Below are positions 11,184-23,739 of a DNA stretch of 64,000 nt, piece by piece; position 1 is the stretch's first letter; each line of letters starts with the position of its first letter. The DNA is from Chloranthus sessilifolius (taxonomy: Eukaryota > Streptophyta > Magnoliopsida > Chloranthales > Chloranthaceae), in NCBI GenBank assembly GCA_021018995.1, contig CM037587.1, positions 65,801,604-65,865,603 of the forward strand, given 5' to 3'. A program made the position numbers and the translations under genes. The notes beneath the pieces are model-generated. The model made no database searches and was not told the DNA's origin. It saw only the letters and a program-made list of their open reading frames with translations.

Positions 11184-12260
11184 ATGGCTTCTGAAAAGAA
11201 ATCCACTCCTAAATCACTGACCTCGAAAGCCCAATCTTCCAAATGTTCGAAGAACGACCCTCCACCGATCCGGGAATGACCTATCCCGTGGTGGAATGTG
11301 AAGGCTTTAGAGCCGAAATGGTCTTTCGATCAAGATTTATAGATCGACGAGGACACCACCTCTTGGTCAATCGATTATCTTAGGCAAGCAAGGTTAGAGG
11401 TCATGCTTCGACCATTCCATGCACACTATTATCCACGACACGTCAGGCTTTTCTTCCAAAATCTGAGTCAAAGTAGATGACCACACTGGAAAATTGACCA
11501 TGGTAATCGATGGCCGAATATTTCACATCGATGTCCTCGACATTACAAAAGCCATGGGTTGTCGCATAGATTTTACTCAAAACCTGGGCCTATTAGCCCC
11601 ACACCTTAGAGATGTACCATTTCATCGCCACCAAATTGGCCGATGGCGAACAAGGTTCTAGTAAATCCATGGGGAGAGCCCAATTGCTGGGTGAAATGTG
11701 GACATTGGATGACGTGTTTAGGAAAAATCTATACCCCCTTAAACATGAACAAGAGCGAAGAGATACTCTTCTTCAAACCTTATTTTCGGCGTATGAAGGC
11801 CGATGGTTCAATGCACCCCGTGTGGTGTTCGATGACATCGTGTATGCCCATGAACAGATGTTGAACACCAACCCCAAACTGCTACACTCGATGTTGAACC
11901 CTCGTCTCATCTCCCGACTCCTTGAAGGACATGAAGACACTGAAAATGATAACCCCTATGAGGTACCGGCCAATGGGAAAAAATGCATTGATAACCTTCG
12001 CATGTGGACCATGCGTGACTGGCGTTTAAGCCTCAAGAAATTGAAAATCAGCGTACATCACCGACGCCTTCAACGGTTAGCTAAGGGTGGTCAACAAGGA
12101 CCAAAACAGCCCGCCCCCATGTCTGAAGGTGCTCAACAAGTCCTAGCAGAATTACTTACTACACTGACGACAAGACTGCCCGGAGGCCCTGCTAATAAAT
12201 TTGATGTAGAAGGCGTACCCGACCAGCTCCTCCCCTTACATAGCCATGGCAAGGGAGCAT
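11184..12260 (+). pseudogene. Auxiliary 'putative plant transposon protein' gene, isolated plus-strand copy
   Basis: Starts MASEKKSTPKS with a basic Ser/Lys-rich N-terminus, then WWNVKALEPKW, WSIDYLRQARLE and YYPRHVRLFFQN, in the same order and spacing as the D copy at 57241 (WWNTKAVEPDW, WSLRYIQQARLD, FYPHLVHLFYQN). After stops and a frameshift the frame at 11612-12367 carries KHEQERRDTLLQTLFSAYEG, VVFDDIVYAHEQM and NPRLISRLLEGHEDTE, again matching D. The domain is the plant transposon-protein family of unknown function. It lies between LTR A and LTR B with no gag or pol attached, in the opposite orientation to both flanking elements, so its original host element is unclear. In-frame stops at the start of the conserved part show that it is dead. 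Confidence 0.75.
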
Positions 12261-12317
12261 ACGACAGAGTATATAGTAGTTGCATCTGGTTTTGGAGCAG
12301 GTGCATCTACTTCTGGG

Positions 12318-15043
12318 TGTTGGTCACTTCAGGTGCTGTCTTGTTATTGGTGAGAAAACAGTGGTGAAGAAATATAAAGCAAAAAGTGAAGAAATAAAAA
12401 TTTGTTAAAACAACAAATCTGAAATACACAGCCTGCAAGATACAGGGCTATTGTAGCAAGTTTTGAGTAACTAAGACTTTGTCCCATAGAGAAATTGATC
12501 TAGAACCCAAAATGGGTTATGTTAGTAGGCCTCCAGATCTGGCTACAGATCTGACAATCCTAGAGAAAGGGAGTTGGGTGTTATAACTAAACTAAATTAA
12601 CACTAAAAGAAGAGAAATAAAGTACAGTCCTATCCTAAAGAAAGGGTTATGAAGAAGGTGGTGATGGTGTGTGTGAAAATAAAGATAAAATGAGGGGAAG
12701 TAAGCAATTAAGCTAAAGTTAATTCAGTTATGTAACTCAGATTTAGGGCTGTCTCTGTAGTAAATCCCTTAGATGGCTACAAGCACATTTACAGGGAAGA
12801 AGTATCCAACTCAACACTTATGGTTTGACCTGATCTCTTAAGGCTATAACCTGTCCACTTCGATGGTCACAGACTATCCAATAGAGAGGATCAAACCACA
12901 TGGACTAAATCAGAAAGCCAATCTGATCCAATGGAATAGATTGATCTTAAGGCTATAACCTATCCACTTAAAAATTATCCAATAGATGTCCTCTACCCAA
13001 TAGATCAAATTAGAACATGAAAATTATTGCAGACACCATGTATGCCAGGCTACAAGCTCAGACATCTATGAGAGTAAATAGTTCTTGAAAAACCAGTGTA
13101 AACCATAGTAGTTTAAAAGCTATTTAGGGACTATAAATGCAGCAAGCCATCGCTATAAAAGGCTTGCAATGACTTAGCTCACAAGTTTGTAATCTCCACA
13201 GAGAAATCAGATCTAACATCTGACGTTCGTCAAGTGTAATAGAGGGGAGCTTGTTCTTGCAACAACCTCTCACATGGCTACAAGCTCAAGGGCAGAGGAG
13301 AAGAATCCTTCTTAGATCTGTGGCTTGGAATCACCCTAGGGCTATAGTTTGTCCACTTGAATGGTCACAGGCTGTCCACAGAGGTTATCCTCACCACAGA
13401 AGACTGAGATGGAACAAGTAAATTGCTACTGCCACCATGGTCCCAGGACTACAAGCTCAAGCTTCCATGGGCCTTTCAAATCCGCTCAAGTCCTAAATGT
13501 ATGACATAGATTGAACAAAACTATCAACAAATAGGAAAATAACAGATTGAATAAACCTTTAAAACATAAATTTCATTGATTAAAAACACTACTTACAATA
13601 AGATTTCTCAAGGCAGAAGCCTTGTGCATAACAGCTCACCAATGACTCCCAATGTTCAAAAGACTCATTACAAAACTGATGAAACTAAGCCTAATTAATT
13701 ACAGGGGACATAGACCACAAGTGTTGGGCTAAGAGAGAAGAAAAAATGGAAAAAGAGGTGATCAAACCATAACCCTAGCCTGCTCGAGCTCAAAATTGAC
13801 AGAGGTTGAAGGAGGGATGATAAAATTCTAAGTTAAAAATATAGCTTATATACTCAGTCCTAATACCTTAGCCAACAGAAGATTAAGCCCTAATTTTTAG
13901 GGTAGATGTGGCACTGTTACAACCCTTCGATTCTTTGAGATGTGTGCCTCAAGATTAGGGTCTTGGGATGTGTGCCCTAAACCTGGGGAAATCCCCAAAA
14001 GGTCCCTGAGTAAAGACTGAGAAGTGGAGAGCCCGAGCTTTGCGGGATAGACTTTTACTCTTTAGTTCATGTGGGCAGCTGCTGAGTGCTTCGCGAGGTA
14101 GAATTTGTCTTGGAAGGTTCCTTTCTCACGCAGAAGGTCTTTAAAGCATCATGCAGCTGCTTTGGCCTTTATTGCACTCGAGAGGAAGAATTTGTAGTGC
14201 TTAGCTTTGCTCACGTAGTAGAGCTTCAGAATTCTCTGTCACGAAGGTGTCACGTGGAAGATCTTCAATCTCGCTTGGCTTCTTATCAATGGACTAACAC
14301 AAATCGCTTGGTAGAGTTTTGAGCTTTTAAATGCGCGAGAACTGTGCGAGGAAATATCTGGAGCTCTCTCTCCTCTTGAACCACGCGAGGACTTTGCGAG
14401 CTTGCTGTTGTTTTTTTTTCCACTTGGCCTCGAGAGATAGTGCGCGCAACTGATATGAGGTTTGTTCCTAGCGAGAGCTTCGCCAACTGAATTTCTAAAG
14501 GCTTAGTGTGTGAGAATTATGCGAAATCTTAGAGTGTTGAAAGCAGCTCAATCGCGTGACTACTGCGCGAAGCAGTTCTCAGAAGTTCATTCCTCCATTG
14601 GGCGCGCGAGTTCCTCGTGAGTTCACTTATGCTGCATGTAACATTTGCGCGAGGAAGCTTTGCTGTAGCCTTCAACAGTGTGAGGCAACATTTCTACTGT
14701 GTGAGATAATACCATTTCTCCTCTGCTACTATGCAGTTGCTGCTGTTGTAGCCTTCTCCTCTCACATCCATACATCTTTCATCTGCTAGACTTCCTTAGT
14801 CCATCATGACATGTAAAATAGTCACTATGGTGTGTACCACCATGGTGTTTCATCATTCTTTGGCTCAGTAGTCATTCATGACTTAAATTCTCTCTTTTTG
14901 GCACCAAAGGCATGAACTTTGTATGAAGCAGCATAATTTATTACTAATTACAAAACAAGCTAAACAAAGAGTTATTAGTTAGCTTTAAGGTGTAGAAAAG
15001 GCTAGTTTAAGAGGTGAAAAGTGGTACTTTTCAGTGAATAACA
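12318..15043 (-). mobile_element. LTR B: 3' LTR of Athila-like element 2
   Basis: 2726 bp, same family as LTR A. In element orientation it begins TGTTATTCACTGAAAAGTACC at 15043 and ends ...GTGACCAACA at 12318. The polypurine tract of element 2 abuts its start, so it is the 3' LTR. TATATA at 13847-13852 is the promoter-like site. The U3 part (about 14040-14640) is crowded with CGCGAG/CTCGCG words. No PBS follows the distal end and the flanking bases CTGGG have no partner in view. Confidence 0.88.
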
Positions 15044-15055
15044 CACCCCCAAACC
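15044..15055 (-). other. Polypurine tract of element 2
   Basis: The minus strand reads GGTTTGGGGGTG immediately before LTR B, the site from which plus-strand DNA synthesis starts. A very similar tract (GAGGTTTGGGGG) precedes LTR I at 32739-32750. Confidence 0.8.
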
Positions 15056-15864
15056 TAATCTTTGCTAATCCTCAAGCAAAGAAAAATTTAAACAACTACG
15101 TCTAAGAATGTAAATGCCACTTTCGTAGGGAGCACGGATGCATTTAGCTTATGCATCAAGCCTTTTAAACCCCTAGATGATCCCTAGTGGAGGAGTGAAC
15201 TCTCCTGAGGGTTTTTATTGAAGGTATCCACAAACTTCTCAATGAAAATAGTTAACAAAAGTGCAACATCACTAATTCAGTTTTCAATAATCAGAGCATC
15301 AGTCCACCCTTGATTCTTTTCAAAATGTGAGGAAATTGAACAAATGAAATGCATAGACCATTTATTCATTAAAAATTATTGCATGAATGTACATCATTTC
15401 CAATCAGCTTACACAAAGGAAAACAACAAATGCATGTCAGTATTGAGCTCATCATCAATTCAAAAATTAGGTTTAGGCAATGCCCCATACATTCAATGTC
15501 AGACCCAATGCTTAACAGGGTAGTCTCTCACAGAGAATTTTGAGAATTTTTATTTTCACACAAGCTCAAGAACAGTTACAACCCCCAAATGGATCTGCAA
15601 GCATGAGAATAGGCAAGGCTTCTAAATTCTGGCATCACTGACTATTTCTCACCATAGATTGAACAACTCCTCATCTTCACATAACAACTCATTCAACTTA
15701 GGATCACAAGGTCTTATGACTGGTTGTAATGTGGCTTATGGGTGTAGGTTATAAAGAATGGAAGGGTTGAAAGGATGCAAAATTGAGAAATCAGCAGGTG
15801 TAGGAGGTGATTCATGACTTCACCTTCTTTTACTCTTAGCATATTTCATCTTCTTTGATATTTT
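15056..15864 (-). other. 3' untranslated region of element 2
   Basis: No coding frame. The part next to the PPT (15060-15200) is related to 32520-32738: both share AAAGGCTTG, a CGCTAAATGCA-like segment and CTCCCTACGAAAGTG. This places element 2 and relic I in related Athila-type families. Integrase is absent from where it should be. Confidence 0.6.
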
Positions 15865-17313
15865 TTAGACTTGAAGTGGCCAACTTCTCCTATTATTTTG
15901 ATTTTTCCAATGAAATTTTCTCTTGACTCGTGCTGCTGCACATTCTTCCAAAACAATTCTAGAGAGGTGATTAGCCATCACATTCTCAACTCCTTTCTTA
16001 TCTTCGATCTCAAGATCAAACTCTTGCAACAGGAGGATCCATCTGATCAGCCTTGGTTTGGCGTCCTTCTTGGCCAAGAGGTATTTCAAGGCTGAGTGAT
16101 CAGTAAAAATAATAATTTTAGACCCAAGCAAGTAGGGTCTAAACTTGTCCACAGCAAACACAACAACTAGCAGCTCTTTCTCAGTAGTGGTGTAGTTGAG
16201 CTGAGCTTCAACTAGTATTTTGCTAGTATAATAGATCACTGCAGGCAGCTCATCATTTCTCTATCCTAAGACATCACCTATGGCCAAGTCTGATGCATCA
16301 CACATCAGCTCAAAGGGGAGCGAGTAATCTGGGGCCTGGATTACAAGAGCAGTGGTAAGGCACTACTTTAAGACCTCAAAGGCCTCAAGGCACTCCATAG
16401 AGAATTCAAATGGCACATCCTGACATAGCAGGACAGGTGTGAAATCAAGTTCACTTTAGCCTTGTCAACCTCTATTCCTCTATGGGAAGCCACATGGCCT
16501 AACACAATTCCTTGTATTACCATAAAGTGGCTCTTTTCCCAGCTTAAGACCAAATTGGTCTCTTCACATCTTTACAAAACCAGGTCAAGGTGACTCAAGC
16601 ACTGGTTAAATCTGTCCCTATATACTAAAAAAATCATCTATGAAGATTTCTAAGAATTTGTCAATCATATCGAAGAAAATTACGTACATGCACCTTTGAA
16701 ATGTGGTTGGGGTATTGCATAGTCCAAAGGGCATCCTCCTGTAAGCAAAGGTGCTAAAGGGACATGTGAAAGTAGTTTTTTCTTGATCTTGAGGATACAC
16801 AAAGATTTTGTTATACCCTGAGTATCCATCAAGAAAGCAGTAAAATGCCTTTCCAGCCAACTTATCTAGAATTTGGTCAATGAAAGGGAGAGGAAAGTGG
16901 TCTTTCCTGGTCTTGGAGTTGAGTTTCCTGTAATCAATGCAATTTCTCCAGCCAGTGGTCTCCCTGGCTGGCATCAACTCTCCACAATCAGTAGTAATAA
17001 CTATTATGCCTGACTTTTTAAGTACCACCTAGATGGGTGACACCCATTTTGAATCTGAAATGGGGTAAATCACCCCTGCATCCAACAATTTTACTATCTC
17101 CTTCAAGACCACTTCTTGCATGTGAGGATTAGGCTTCCTCAGCATCTCCTTAGAGGGTTTTGCACCCTCTTCTAAGTGAATTTTGTGCATGCAGAGTGAG
17201 GCATCAATGCCCCCTAGATCAGCAATTATCCACCCCATTGCCTTTGTGTGCTGCTTGAGAACACTCAATAATTCCTCCTCCTGCTCACTAGTGAGAGAGG
17301 AAGAGATAATCAC
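15865..17313 (-). pseudogene. pol: Athila-like reverse transcriptase-RNase H, element 2
   Basis: Second copy of the element 1 polymerase. The N-terminal block GVIYPISDSKWVSPI ends near 17030; the palm follows with CIDYRKLNSKTRKDHF, FLDGYSGYNK, TTFTCPFSTFAYRRM and the catalytic FIDD box (FLEIFIDDF near 16630), which element 1 has lost. A deletion of roughly 130 bp relative to element 1 lies near 16440, between VDKAKVNLISHL and the RNase H part. RNase H ([34 protein letters not shown]) runs to LEECAAAR near 15930 and then diverges into unrelated sequence. Stops at several places; no integrase. Confidence 0.9.
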
Positions 17314-17328
17314 TAGAAGCTTTTTGTT

Positions 17329-18141
17329 TTATCCCAAGAAGGCATATTTTAATATGTCTGGGAGCTTTTTAAGCTCTAGATCAGGGGGACTTTCAATGGA
17401 AGGCAACAAAGGTGCCTTGGTGGTTTGAGGAAGGAGCAGCAATATAGGTTTCCAGTTGGAATGCTGCACTAGGCCCACAAAAGATTTTATTTTGGTGCTG
17501 TCTTCTTTCATGAGAACTTGGGCCTCCTTCTCAACCATACTCCAAATAATTTCAAGGTCTTGAGTAATATTATCCCAAATCAACAGATTGGATAATTCTT
17601 CTTCCACAAGGCCATCTAGTACATCTATTGCATAATAGTCCTCAATGTCCATCTAAGGATGCCTAGCAGCTTTGTATATATTTAATTGGGCCTTCATATT
17701 GCCAAACGTCACCTCCATCACCCCTGACCTACATTGAATGCAAGCATTGGCAGTGGCCAAGAATAGCCTTCCAAGGCTGACAGGAATTGGGTTTTACTTT
17801 TGCAAGGGACCATGTCCAAAACTAGGAAGTCAGCAAGATAGTAAAACTTGTCCACCCCACCAAAACATCCTCCATCACACCCACAGGTCTCCTCTTAGAC
17901 CTATCAGCCAGCTAGAGCACAACTGATGTGGATTTAACTCCCCCAAACCTAGCTCCTCATACATAGAATATGGGGGCAGGTTCACACTGACCCCTAAGTC
18001 CAAGAGGGCTCTACCCATGGTATGGTTTCCAATTATGCAAGGGATAGTAGGTACCTCTGGATCTTGTAATTTCTCAGGTGTGGCAATGGACAGAACTAAC
18101 TCAACATGCTCAACAGTAAAAACCTTTTTGAACAACTGCAC
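17329..18141 (-). pseudogene. Athila-like protease region, element 2
   Basis: Retropepsin region homologous to 3486-4178. The frame from 18141 has MQLFKKVFTVEHVE and the active-site segment ALLDLGVSVNLPPYSMYEEL, where Val replaces the usual Ala after DLG. A frameshift near 17900 interrupts it. The acidic linker MDIEDYYAIDVLDGLVEEE is at 17652 downward. The product would be the polyprotein-processing protease; it cannot be made from this copy. Confidence 0.85.
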
Positions 18142-18156
18142 CCTTGCCTATCTTTT

Positions 18157-19328
18157 CTATGTGCAGAGGTCCTTTAAGAATTTAGCATAGGTGGGGACCT
18201 GTTTTATAGCATCAAGCAAGGGCAAATTGATCTTGACCTGCTTGAAGGTCTCCATAATTTCCTCCATCTTAGCATTTCCCCTTATCAAAAGGAGATGAGC
18301 CAGCAAGTGCATGAGGAAATGGCAGCTGTGGGACTGTTGGTGACACAGCTGCATGCCTAACCACATCATGGTTAAATTTTTATTTATTTCTTTTTTCTTC
18401 ATTTATTGTTTGCTATTGGGGCTCAACATCAGCCCCTTTATTTTGCCCTTGCTGATCCACAGCAGGAGATGAATTCCTTGGTTCTTCAACACTCACATTT
18501 ATTTCATTTTCACTCTTTATGGCATCCTCAGGTGCCCTGCCCACTAAGTTGTCAACCACTCTGCCACTCCTTAGGGTAGTGATTGCATTAGCTTCCTCAC
18601 AGGTAGAGGAGCCTTCACCAATCATGTATTTCTCTTTAGGGTTGGCTTGACTATGCAATTTTCCCTCCTCTCTCCTGTTCAAAGCATTACAGATTTGACC
18701 CAGTTGATCCTCTACTTTCTTAATTCTTTGCCCATGAGAGTTCACAATTTGAACCAGGCTTCCCAAATTTTGCATTGATGCCAGTTTTTCCTCTTCAAAG
18801 GAGGAGAATCTAGGCTGCTGTGGGGGTAGGACCAACTGATTGGACTGTGGGGCAGACAACTAAAAATTCTACCTTGGTGGATATCCTTGGTTAAACTGGT
18901 GCTGAGGTCTGTATAGAGTTGCCAACTGCTGCTGCTGGGCTGAGGGTATGTATCTTGTCTCCACCTCAAATTTGGGTGGTTTCTCCATGTGTACCTAGCA
19001 GGTTGCTGCCCATATGATTAAGCAGCATTGGCATATTCCAAAACTAACACAAGGAACTAATTGGCTGATGGACAATCTTAAAGTGAATGTGTGGGAGATT
19101 GGCATATCAGATATCCCTCTTCCACTTGTGCAGCCATCTTAGGCTGCATCACATTCATCAATTTGTCAAACTTTAAACTCAGATTATCCACCTTCTTTTC
19201 CAATTCACTTTGCACCTTAACCTCATACATTCCACCTCTAGGGGTAGACTCTTTCACCAATTTAGATGTGGTCTGGCTGTCATTGCGAGACAGTGACTCC
19301 TGCTGCATGGAATTCTCCCCTATAATGT
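18157..19328 (-). pseudogene. gag: Athila-like gag C-terminal part, element 2 (truncated)
   Basis: Only the C-terminal half of gag remains. It shows ELEKKVDNLSLKFDKLMNVM and a CQSPTH zinc-knuckle remnant (19078-19308), a Pro/Gln-rich linker, then KVEDQLGQICNALNRREEG and ITTLRSGRVVDN (18413-18859). Similarity to element 1 stops abruptly at about 19328, so the capsid domain, PBS and 5' LTR of element 2 are gone. Frames are interrupted in at least three places. Confidence 0.82.
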
Positions 19329-19925
19329 CAATAAATAGGAAAGCTTTTTGAAATGAAGTTGCCTATGCTCAGGTGTGTGTAATCCATTAGGTTAATGGAA
19401 TGCCCTCATTGCATAAACTTGAATGATGCAATGCCTTCATTGCATCATTATAGGGGACAATCCAAACCTGAATGATGCAATGCCCTCATTGCATCATTAT
19501 AGGGGACAATCCAAACCTGAATGATGCAATGCCCTTATTGCACAAAACAGTAAACCAGAAAAGAAAATTGCATTCATATCAAACTCATTAAATCTAATAA
19601 AAATAAGATAAAAAACCTATATTAATAATTTACAAAGAGCATGGATTGCCTCCCACGAAGCACTACAGATGAGTCGGTAGCTCGACGCGATCATTGGACT
19701 ATTTACAAACTCCTAACCCTTAGGCTTACACACACTAGATAAGATGCGCGGGGACAATGCTAAGCTTTTTTCCCTAAATGACAAAAAAGTGATTTATCTT
19801 TAAAGAATTAAAATTTGTTGTTTTTACTAAACTAAAATGCAAGAAAATAATCTAAGTCCTCCTACTTCTAGATTATGGTCGTCAATCACAATCTTTCAGT
19901 TCTCGTCGGCGGCGTAACGGCTTGA
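19329..19925. other. Relic between element 2 and Tat element F
   Basis: No gene. It contains the 49-bp tandem repeat and, at 19669-19688, GATGAGTCGGTAGCTCGACG, which recurs with one change at 63138-63157 between gag and the auxiliary ORF of element E. That suggests a scrap of an E-like element. Confidence 0.5.
19421..19545. repeat. 49-bp tandem repeat with hairpin units
   Basis: About 2.5 units of 49 bp. Each unit has AATGATGCAATG and, after a few bases, its exact reverse complement CATTGCATCATT, a 12-bp stem. A looser copy of the half-site lies just upstream near 19400. Confidence 0.85.
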
Positions 19926-20813
19926 ATGGCAAGGGAGCACATACTGGAGACACAGCTCAAGAGAACACCCGCACATATTACTATGTGGGATTTGTTAATC
20001 ACGTCTCCACTCCACTATCAAGCCCTAATGGGAGCGCTCAAGGACGCGCATGTCTCCACCCATATAACTCCAGATGAAGTAGGGGAAATAATAGGGCAAG
20101 TGTTGGCCCCAAACGCCATCTCTTTCACCGATGCAGACCTACCGATTGAGGGGAATGACCACTCTAAACCCCTGAATATAATAGTGGAAGTAGGGAACTT
20201 GGTGGTACCGTTGGTCCTAATCGACAATGGGTCGGTGCTGAACGTATGCCCTCTAAGGACGGCAATCAAAATTGGGGCGAACCCTGACATCTTCCGGCCC
20301 TCCATATCAAGCGCACGGGGATTCGACAACACTAGAAGGGAAATCATAGGAGAAGTAAACCTTGACCTGATCCTCGGACCGCAAACCTTCACCACCCCCT
20401 TTCAAGTGATGGACATCAAGTCTACCTTCAATCTACTGTTGGGCCGGCCGTGGATACATAAGCTCGGAGCAATACCATCTACCCTGCACCAAAAGCTTCG
20501 ATTCATCTCAGAAGGAAAAATTGTCACCATCATAGGTGAGAGCAAAGAGGACATGGGGAAGAGCACTCTGCACATTGAGAATCTGAAAGTACTAAACATA
20601 CCACACACAGCCGAGGAAGCCGATCTCCACCGATTTGAGTATGACTTCTCAAGTGTTACCCTCGAGCCAATTGAAAAAACCCCGGATAAAACTCGAGGAG
20701 GAATGGACGCAGCTGTGTTCATGCTCCACAGATGGGGATTAAAAAGGGAAAGGACTGGGCCCACACCTCTAAGGAAGAAGAGACCCCGTCAGGGCCAAAG
20801 GGCAACAAACTAA
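19926..20813 (+). pseudogene. Tat-lineage protease region, element F
   Basis: A 295-residue frame. LITSPLHYQALMGAL and TPDEVGEIIGQVLAP form the gag-protease linker typical of Tat/Ogre elements, followed by ISFTDADLPIEGNDHSKPL, the active-site segment VLIDNGSVLNVCPL, GFDNTRREIIGEVNL, then NLLLGRPWIHKLGAIPSTLH and QKLRFISEGK. These are the conserved blocks of the Tat protease. The active-site motif is DNGS, usual in this lineage. The frame begins within the element; gag and 5' LTR are missing to the left, so the Met at 19926 is not a true start. The neighbour downstream is the RT of the same polyprotein. Confidence 0.88.
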
Positions 20814-20868
20814 ATTCGGCTTAGGCTACAGGCCCAGAGAAGAGGAAGTCAGAGAAGCCAAGGAAAAG

Positions 20869-21473
20869 ATGAGAGCCGCAGCAGCCGCCAAGGCCAGAGG
20901 AATCATCTTGGAAGAGGAACCTCACGCTCGCCCCCACATCTGTGAAACCTTTGTAAGCGACGGGGTAGTAAAAATCGATCTGAATGGGGAGACGAGGGTA
21001 ACCCCACATAAGCCTACCTCAATCCACCCCACAAATCCCTACATCATCCCCCCAGAATTCGAAATGGACTTAGCCGCCCTTTCCTTGTTTGAGGAAGAAG
21101 TTCCCCGATCCACCCCTCACTCCAGCACCAACCACTCTGGGCCCCTCCTAACCGTAAAGGACAAGGTCCCGAAGGATCCCTCTGTAAATATGTTGAGGGA
21201 AGAAATGCAAGAGCCTACCGATGCCGCTCCCGATCAAAGAGGTAAAGGCCAAGCCTCGCAGGTGAGTAACTGGGCATCTTTACCCCAACTCTTGAGAGCC
21301 GCCAAATGCCATGAAAATGGCACCGACTCTCCAAAAAAAAACAACCTGTAAAAAGTGAGGTTAGCCTCTGGACCACTCTACCTTGTATATATAGAGATCC
21401 ACCTCGCCAGGGGCTGACCTCTGAAAAAATACAAAAGATCATAAAAATAGAAAAAATACCAATTCCAAAAATA
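20869..21473 (+). pseudogene. Protease-RT linker region of Tat element F
   Basis: A 160-residue frame (20869-21351) with an Ala/Lys/Arg-rich start, then a hydrophilic Pro/Asp/Glu-rich segment. I recognise no domain; variable linkers of this kind separate protease and RT in Tat elements. The frame ends in a poly-A tract and a stop at 21349, and another frame takes over near 21474. Confidence 0.5.
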
Positions 21474-23150
21474 TTGTCCTTTAAAATTCCCAATAAAATT
21501 AAAATCAATGTCGTGATACCCGTCCCATGTGAAGCCAACCCCTTCCCTGTAGAAATACAAGAAGAGGTAGGAGTCACGAGTCTGGACGAGGAAGGCCAAG
21601 CCGACGAGCTCCCCAATGAGCTCCTCAAACAATTTGTCGATTTTGAGCATGACCCTACCCCGATTGTTGAAGAGACAGAGGATGTCAATTTGGGCAGCAT
21701 AGAGGCCCCCAGAATCACCAAAATCGGAATGTCGCTGTTCCCTGCGGAGAGGAAAGGTATGATTGACTTCCTTCGGTCATACCAAGACGTCTTCACATGG
21801 TCGTATGAGGACATGCCTGGTTTGGATACCGATCTGGTTGAGCATGAGTTGCCACTCTACCCCGATGTTAAGCCGGTGAAACAGAAGCTGAGATGACTCC
21901 GACCCGAACGGATGTTGAAGGTGAAGGATGAGGTCATTAAACAGTATGACGCAGGTTTCCTCATGGTATCCAAGAACCCACAATGGCTAGCGAATATTGT
22001 CCCCGTACCAAAGAAGGATGGAAAGATTCGAATGTGTATCGACTTTCAAAATCTCAACAAGGCGAGCCCTGAGGACGATTTCCCACTGCCACACATCGAT
22101 ATCTTGGTTGATAACATCGCAAAGCATGGAATGCTCTCATTTATGGATGGATTCTCTGGATACAATCAGATAAAGATGGTAGAGGTTGATCTCGGGAAGA
22201 CAGAATTCATTACCCCCTGGGGAACCTTCTGCTATAAAATAATGTCATTCGGGTTGAAGAATGCTGGGGCAACCTATTAAAGAGTAATGACGGACATGTT
22301 CCATGACATGATGCACCGAGAGATCGAAGTATACGTCGACGACATGATTGCCAAATCACCAGAAAGGGAGGACCACTTGATAAACCTGCAGAAGCTATTC
22401 GAGAGGTTGAGAAAATATAGATTGCGGTTGAATCCCCAGAAGTGCGCCCTCGGTGCTATGTCTGGAAAGTTGTTGGGCTTTATTGTCAGTAGGAGAGGGA
22501 TCGAGGTCGATTCGACCAAGATCAAGGCTATCACTGAGATGCCGCCACCATCTACAGAGAAGGAAGTCAGAGGCTTTTTAGGCAGGATCCAGTACATCAG
22601 CCAATTCATCGCACAATTAACTCTGATATGCGCACCAATCTTCAAGCTGCTGAGAAAGGACTCACCAGTTGAGTGGAAAGATGACTGCCAGGCTCCATTC
22701 GACAAGATTAAAGGTTATCTCCTGAAACCTCCAGTATTGGTACCGCCCGTACCTGATAGACCCCTGATAATGTACTTGTCCATGACTGAGTTTTCCATGG
22801 GCTGTGTGTTAGGACAGCTTGATGAGACGGGAAGAAGAGAGCATGCCATCTATTACCTAAGCAAGAAATTCACTGATTACGAGACGCACTATTCTCATCT
22901 GGAGAAAGCATGCCTGGCGCTCGTTTGGGCTACTCAGAGACTTTGACACTACCTGTTATCCCAGGCCGTTCTACTTCTAGCACAGATGGATCCGTTGAAG
23001 TACCTATTCGAGAAACCTGCTCTCACTGGCTGAACCGCACGTTGGCAATTACTCCTATCCGAGTTTGGCATTACTTATGTCACCCAGAAGTCGATTAAGG
23101 GGCAGGAACTCACCGATCATCTTGCTGAGAACCCTCTGCCAAACTATGAG
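21474..23150 (+). pseudogene. pol: Tat-lineage reverse transcriptase with vestigial first RNase H, element F
   Basis: RT begins after LFPAERKGMIDFLRSYQDVF and EHELPLYPDVKPVKQKLR. Palm motifs are present: IVPVPKKDGKIRMCIDFQNL, FMDGFSGYNQIKM, EFITPWGTFCYK and the catalytic VYVDDMIAKS near 22335. The connection and first RNase H follow (GLLGFIVSRRGIEVD-like block, GRIQYISQFIAQLTLICAPI, AIYYLSKKFTDYETHYSHLE). Three in-frame stops lie at 21894, 22278 and 22944; the surrounding family pattern suggests CGA, CAA and CGA became TGA, TAA and TGA. In Tat elements this first RNase H is reported as degenerate, with a second RNase H doing the catalysis; the arrangement here agrees. Confidence 0.9.
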
Positions 23151-23183
23151 CCTCTAAGGACCAAATTCCCCGATGAAAACATT

Positions 23184-23716
23184 TTGTTCATGACCGACGA
23201 GGATACAGAGGAAACGGAGGAGCCCTGGGTAATGCACTTCGATGGGGCATCGCATGCTGAGGGCCAAGGAGTTGGCACCATTCTTATCTCGCTAAGAGGA
23301 TCCCATATACCCATCTCAATCAAATTGAACTTCCCCTGCACCAACAATATGGCCGAGTATGAGGCCCTGCATACCTGGTTCTGACTCTTGATCTAAATAT
23401 AACTCACCTTAGGGTCTTTGGAGATTCACAGCTAATTATATGCCAAACCAACGGGGATTGGAAGACCAAGGATGAGAAACTGATCCCATACCATGAACAT
23501 CTAGAGGATCTGATAACCTGCTTTGAGGAGGTCACCTTCTCCTATGTGCCGCGAGCAAGAAATCGGTTTGCTGACGCCCTGGCTACCCTGGCCTCTATGG
23601 TTGAGATTCCATATGGAGTGGTGATGAAGCCGATCATGATAGAGCAGAGGAACGAACCGGCTTTCTGTCACCTGATCGAAGGACCTACGGAGATAGAGGA
23701 CCAACTGTTCTCGTGA
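23184..23716 (+). pseudogene. Second (archaeal-like) RNase H of Tat element F
   Basis: A second RNase H lies between the first and integrase, the diagnostic feature of the Tat/Ogre lineage. Four acidic positions are visible: HFDGASHAEGQG, NNMAEYEAL, FGDSQLIICQ and RNRFADALATLAS. A frameshift near 23375 separates the first two from the last two blocks. In working elements this enzyme removes the RNA strand during reverse transcription. The sequence HFDGAS...NNMAEYEA is strongly conserved, so assignment is firm, although this copy is broken. Confidence 0.88.
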
Positions 23717-23739
23717 CATCAAGAATTTCCTCGAGACCC

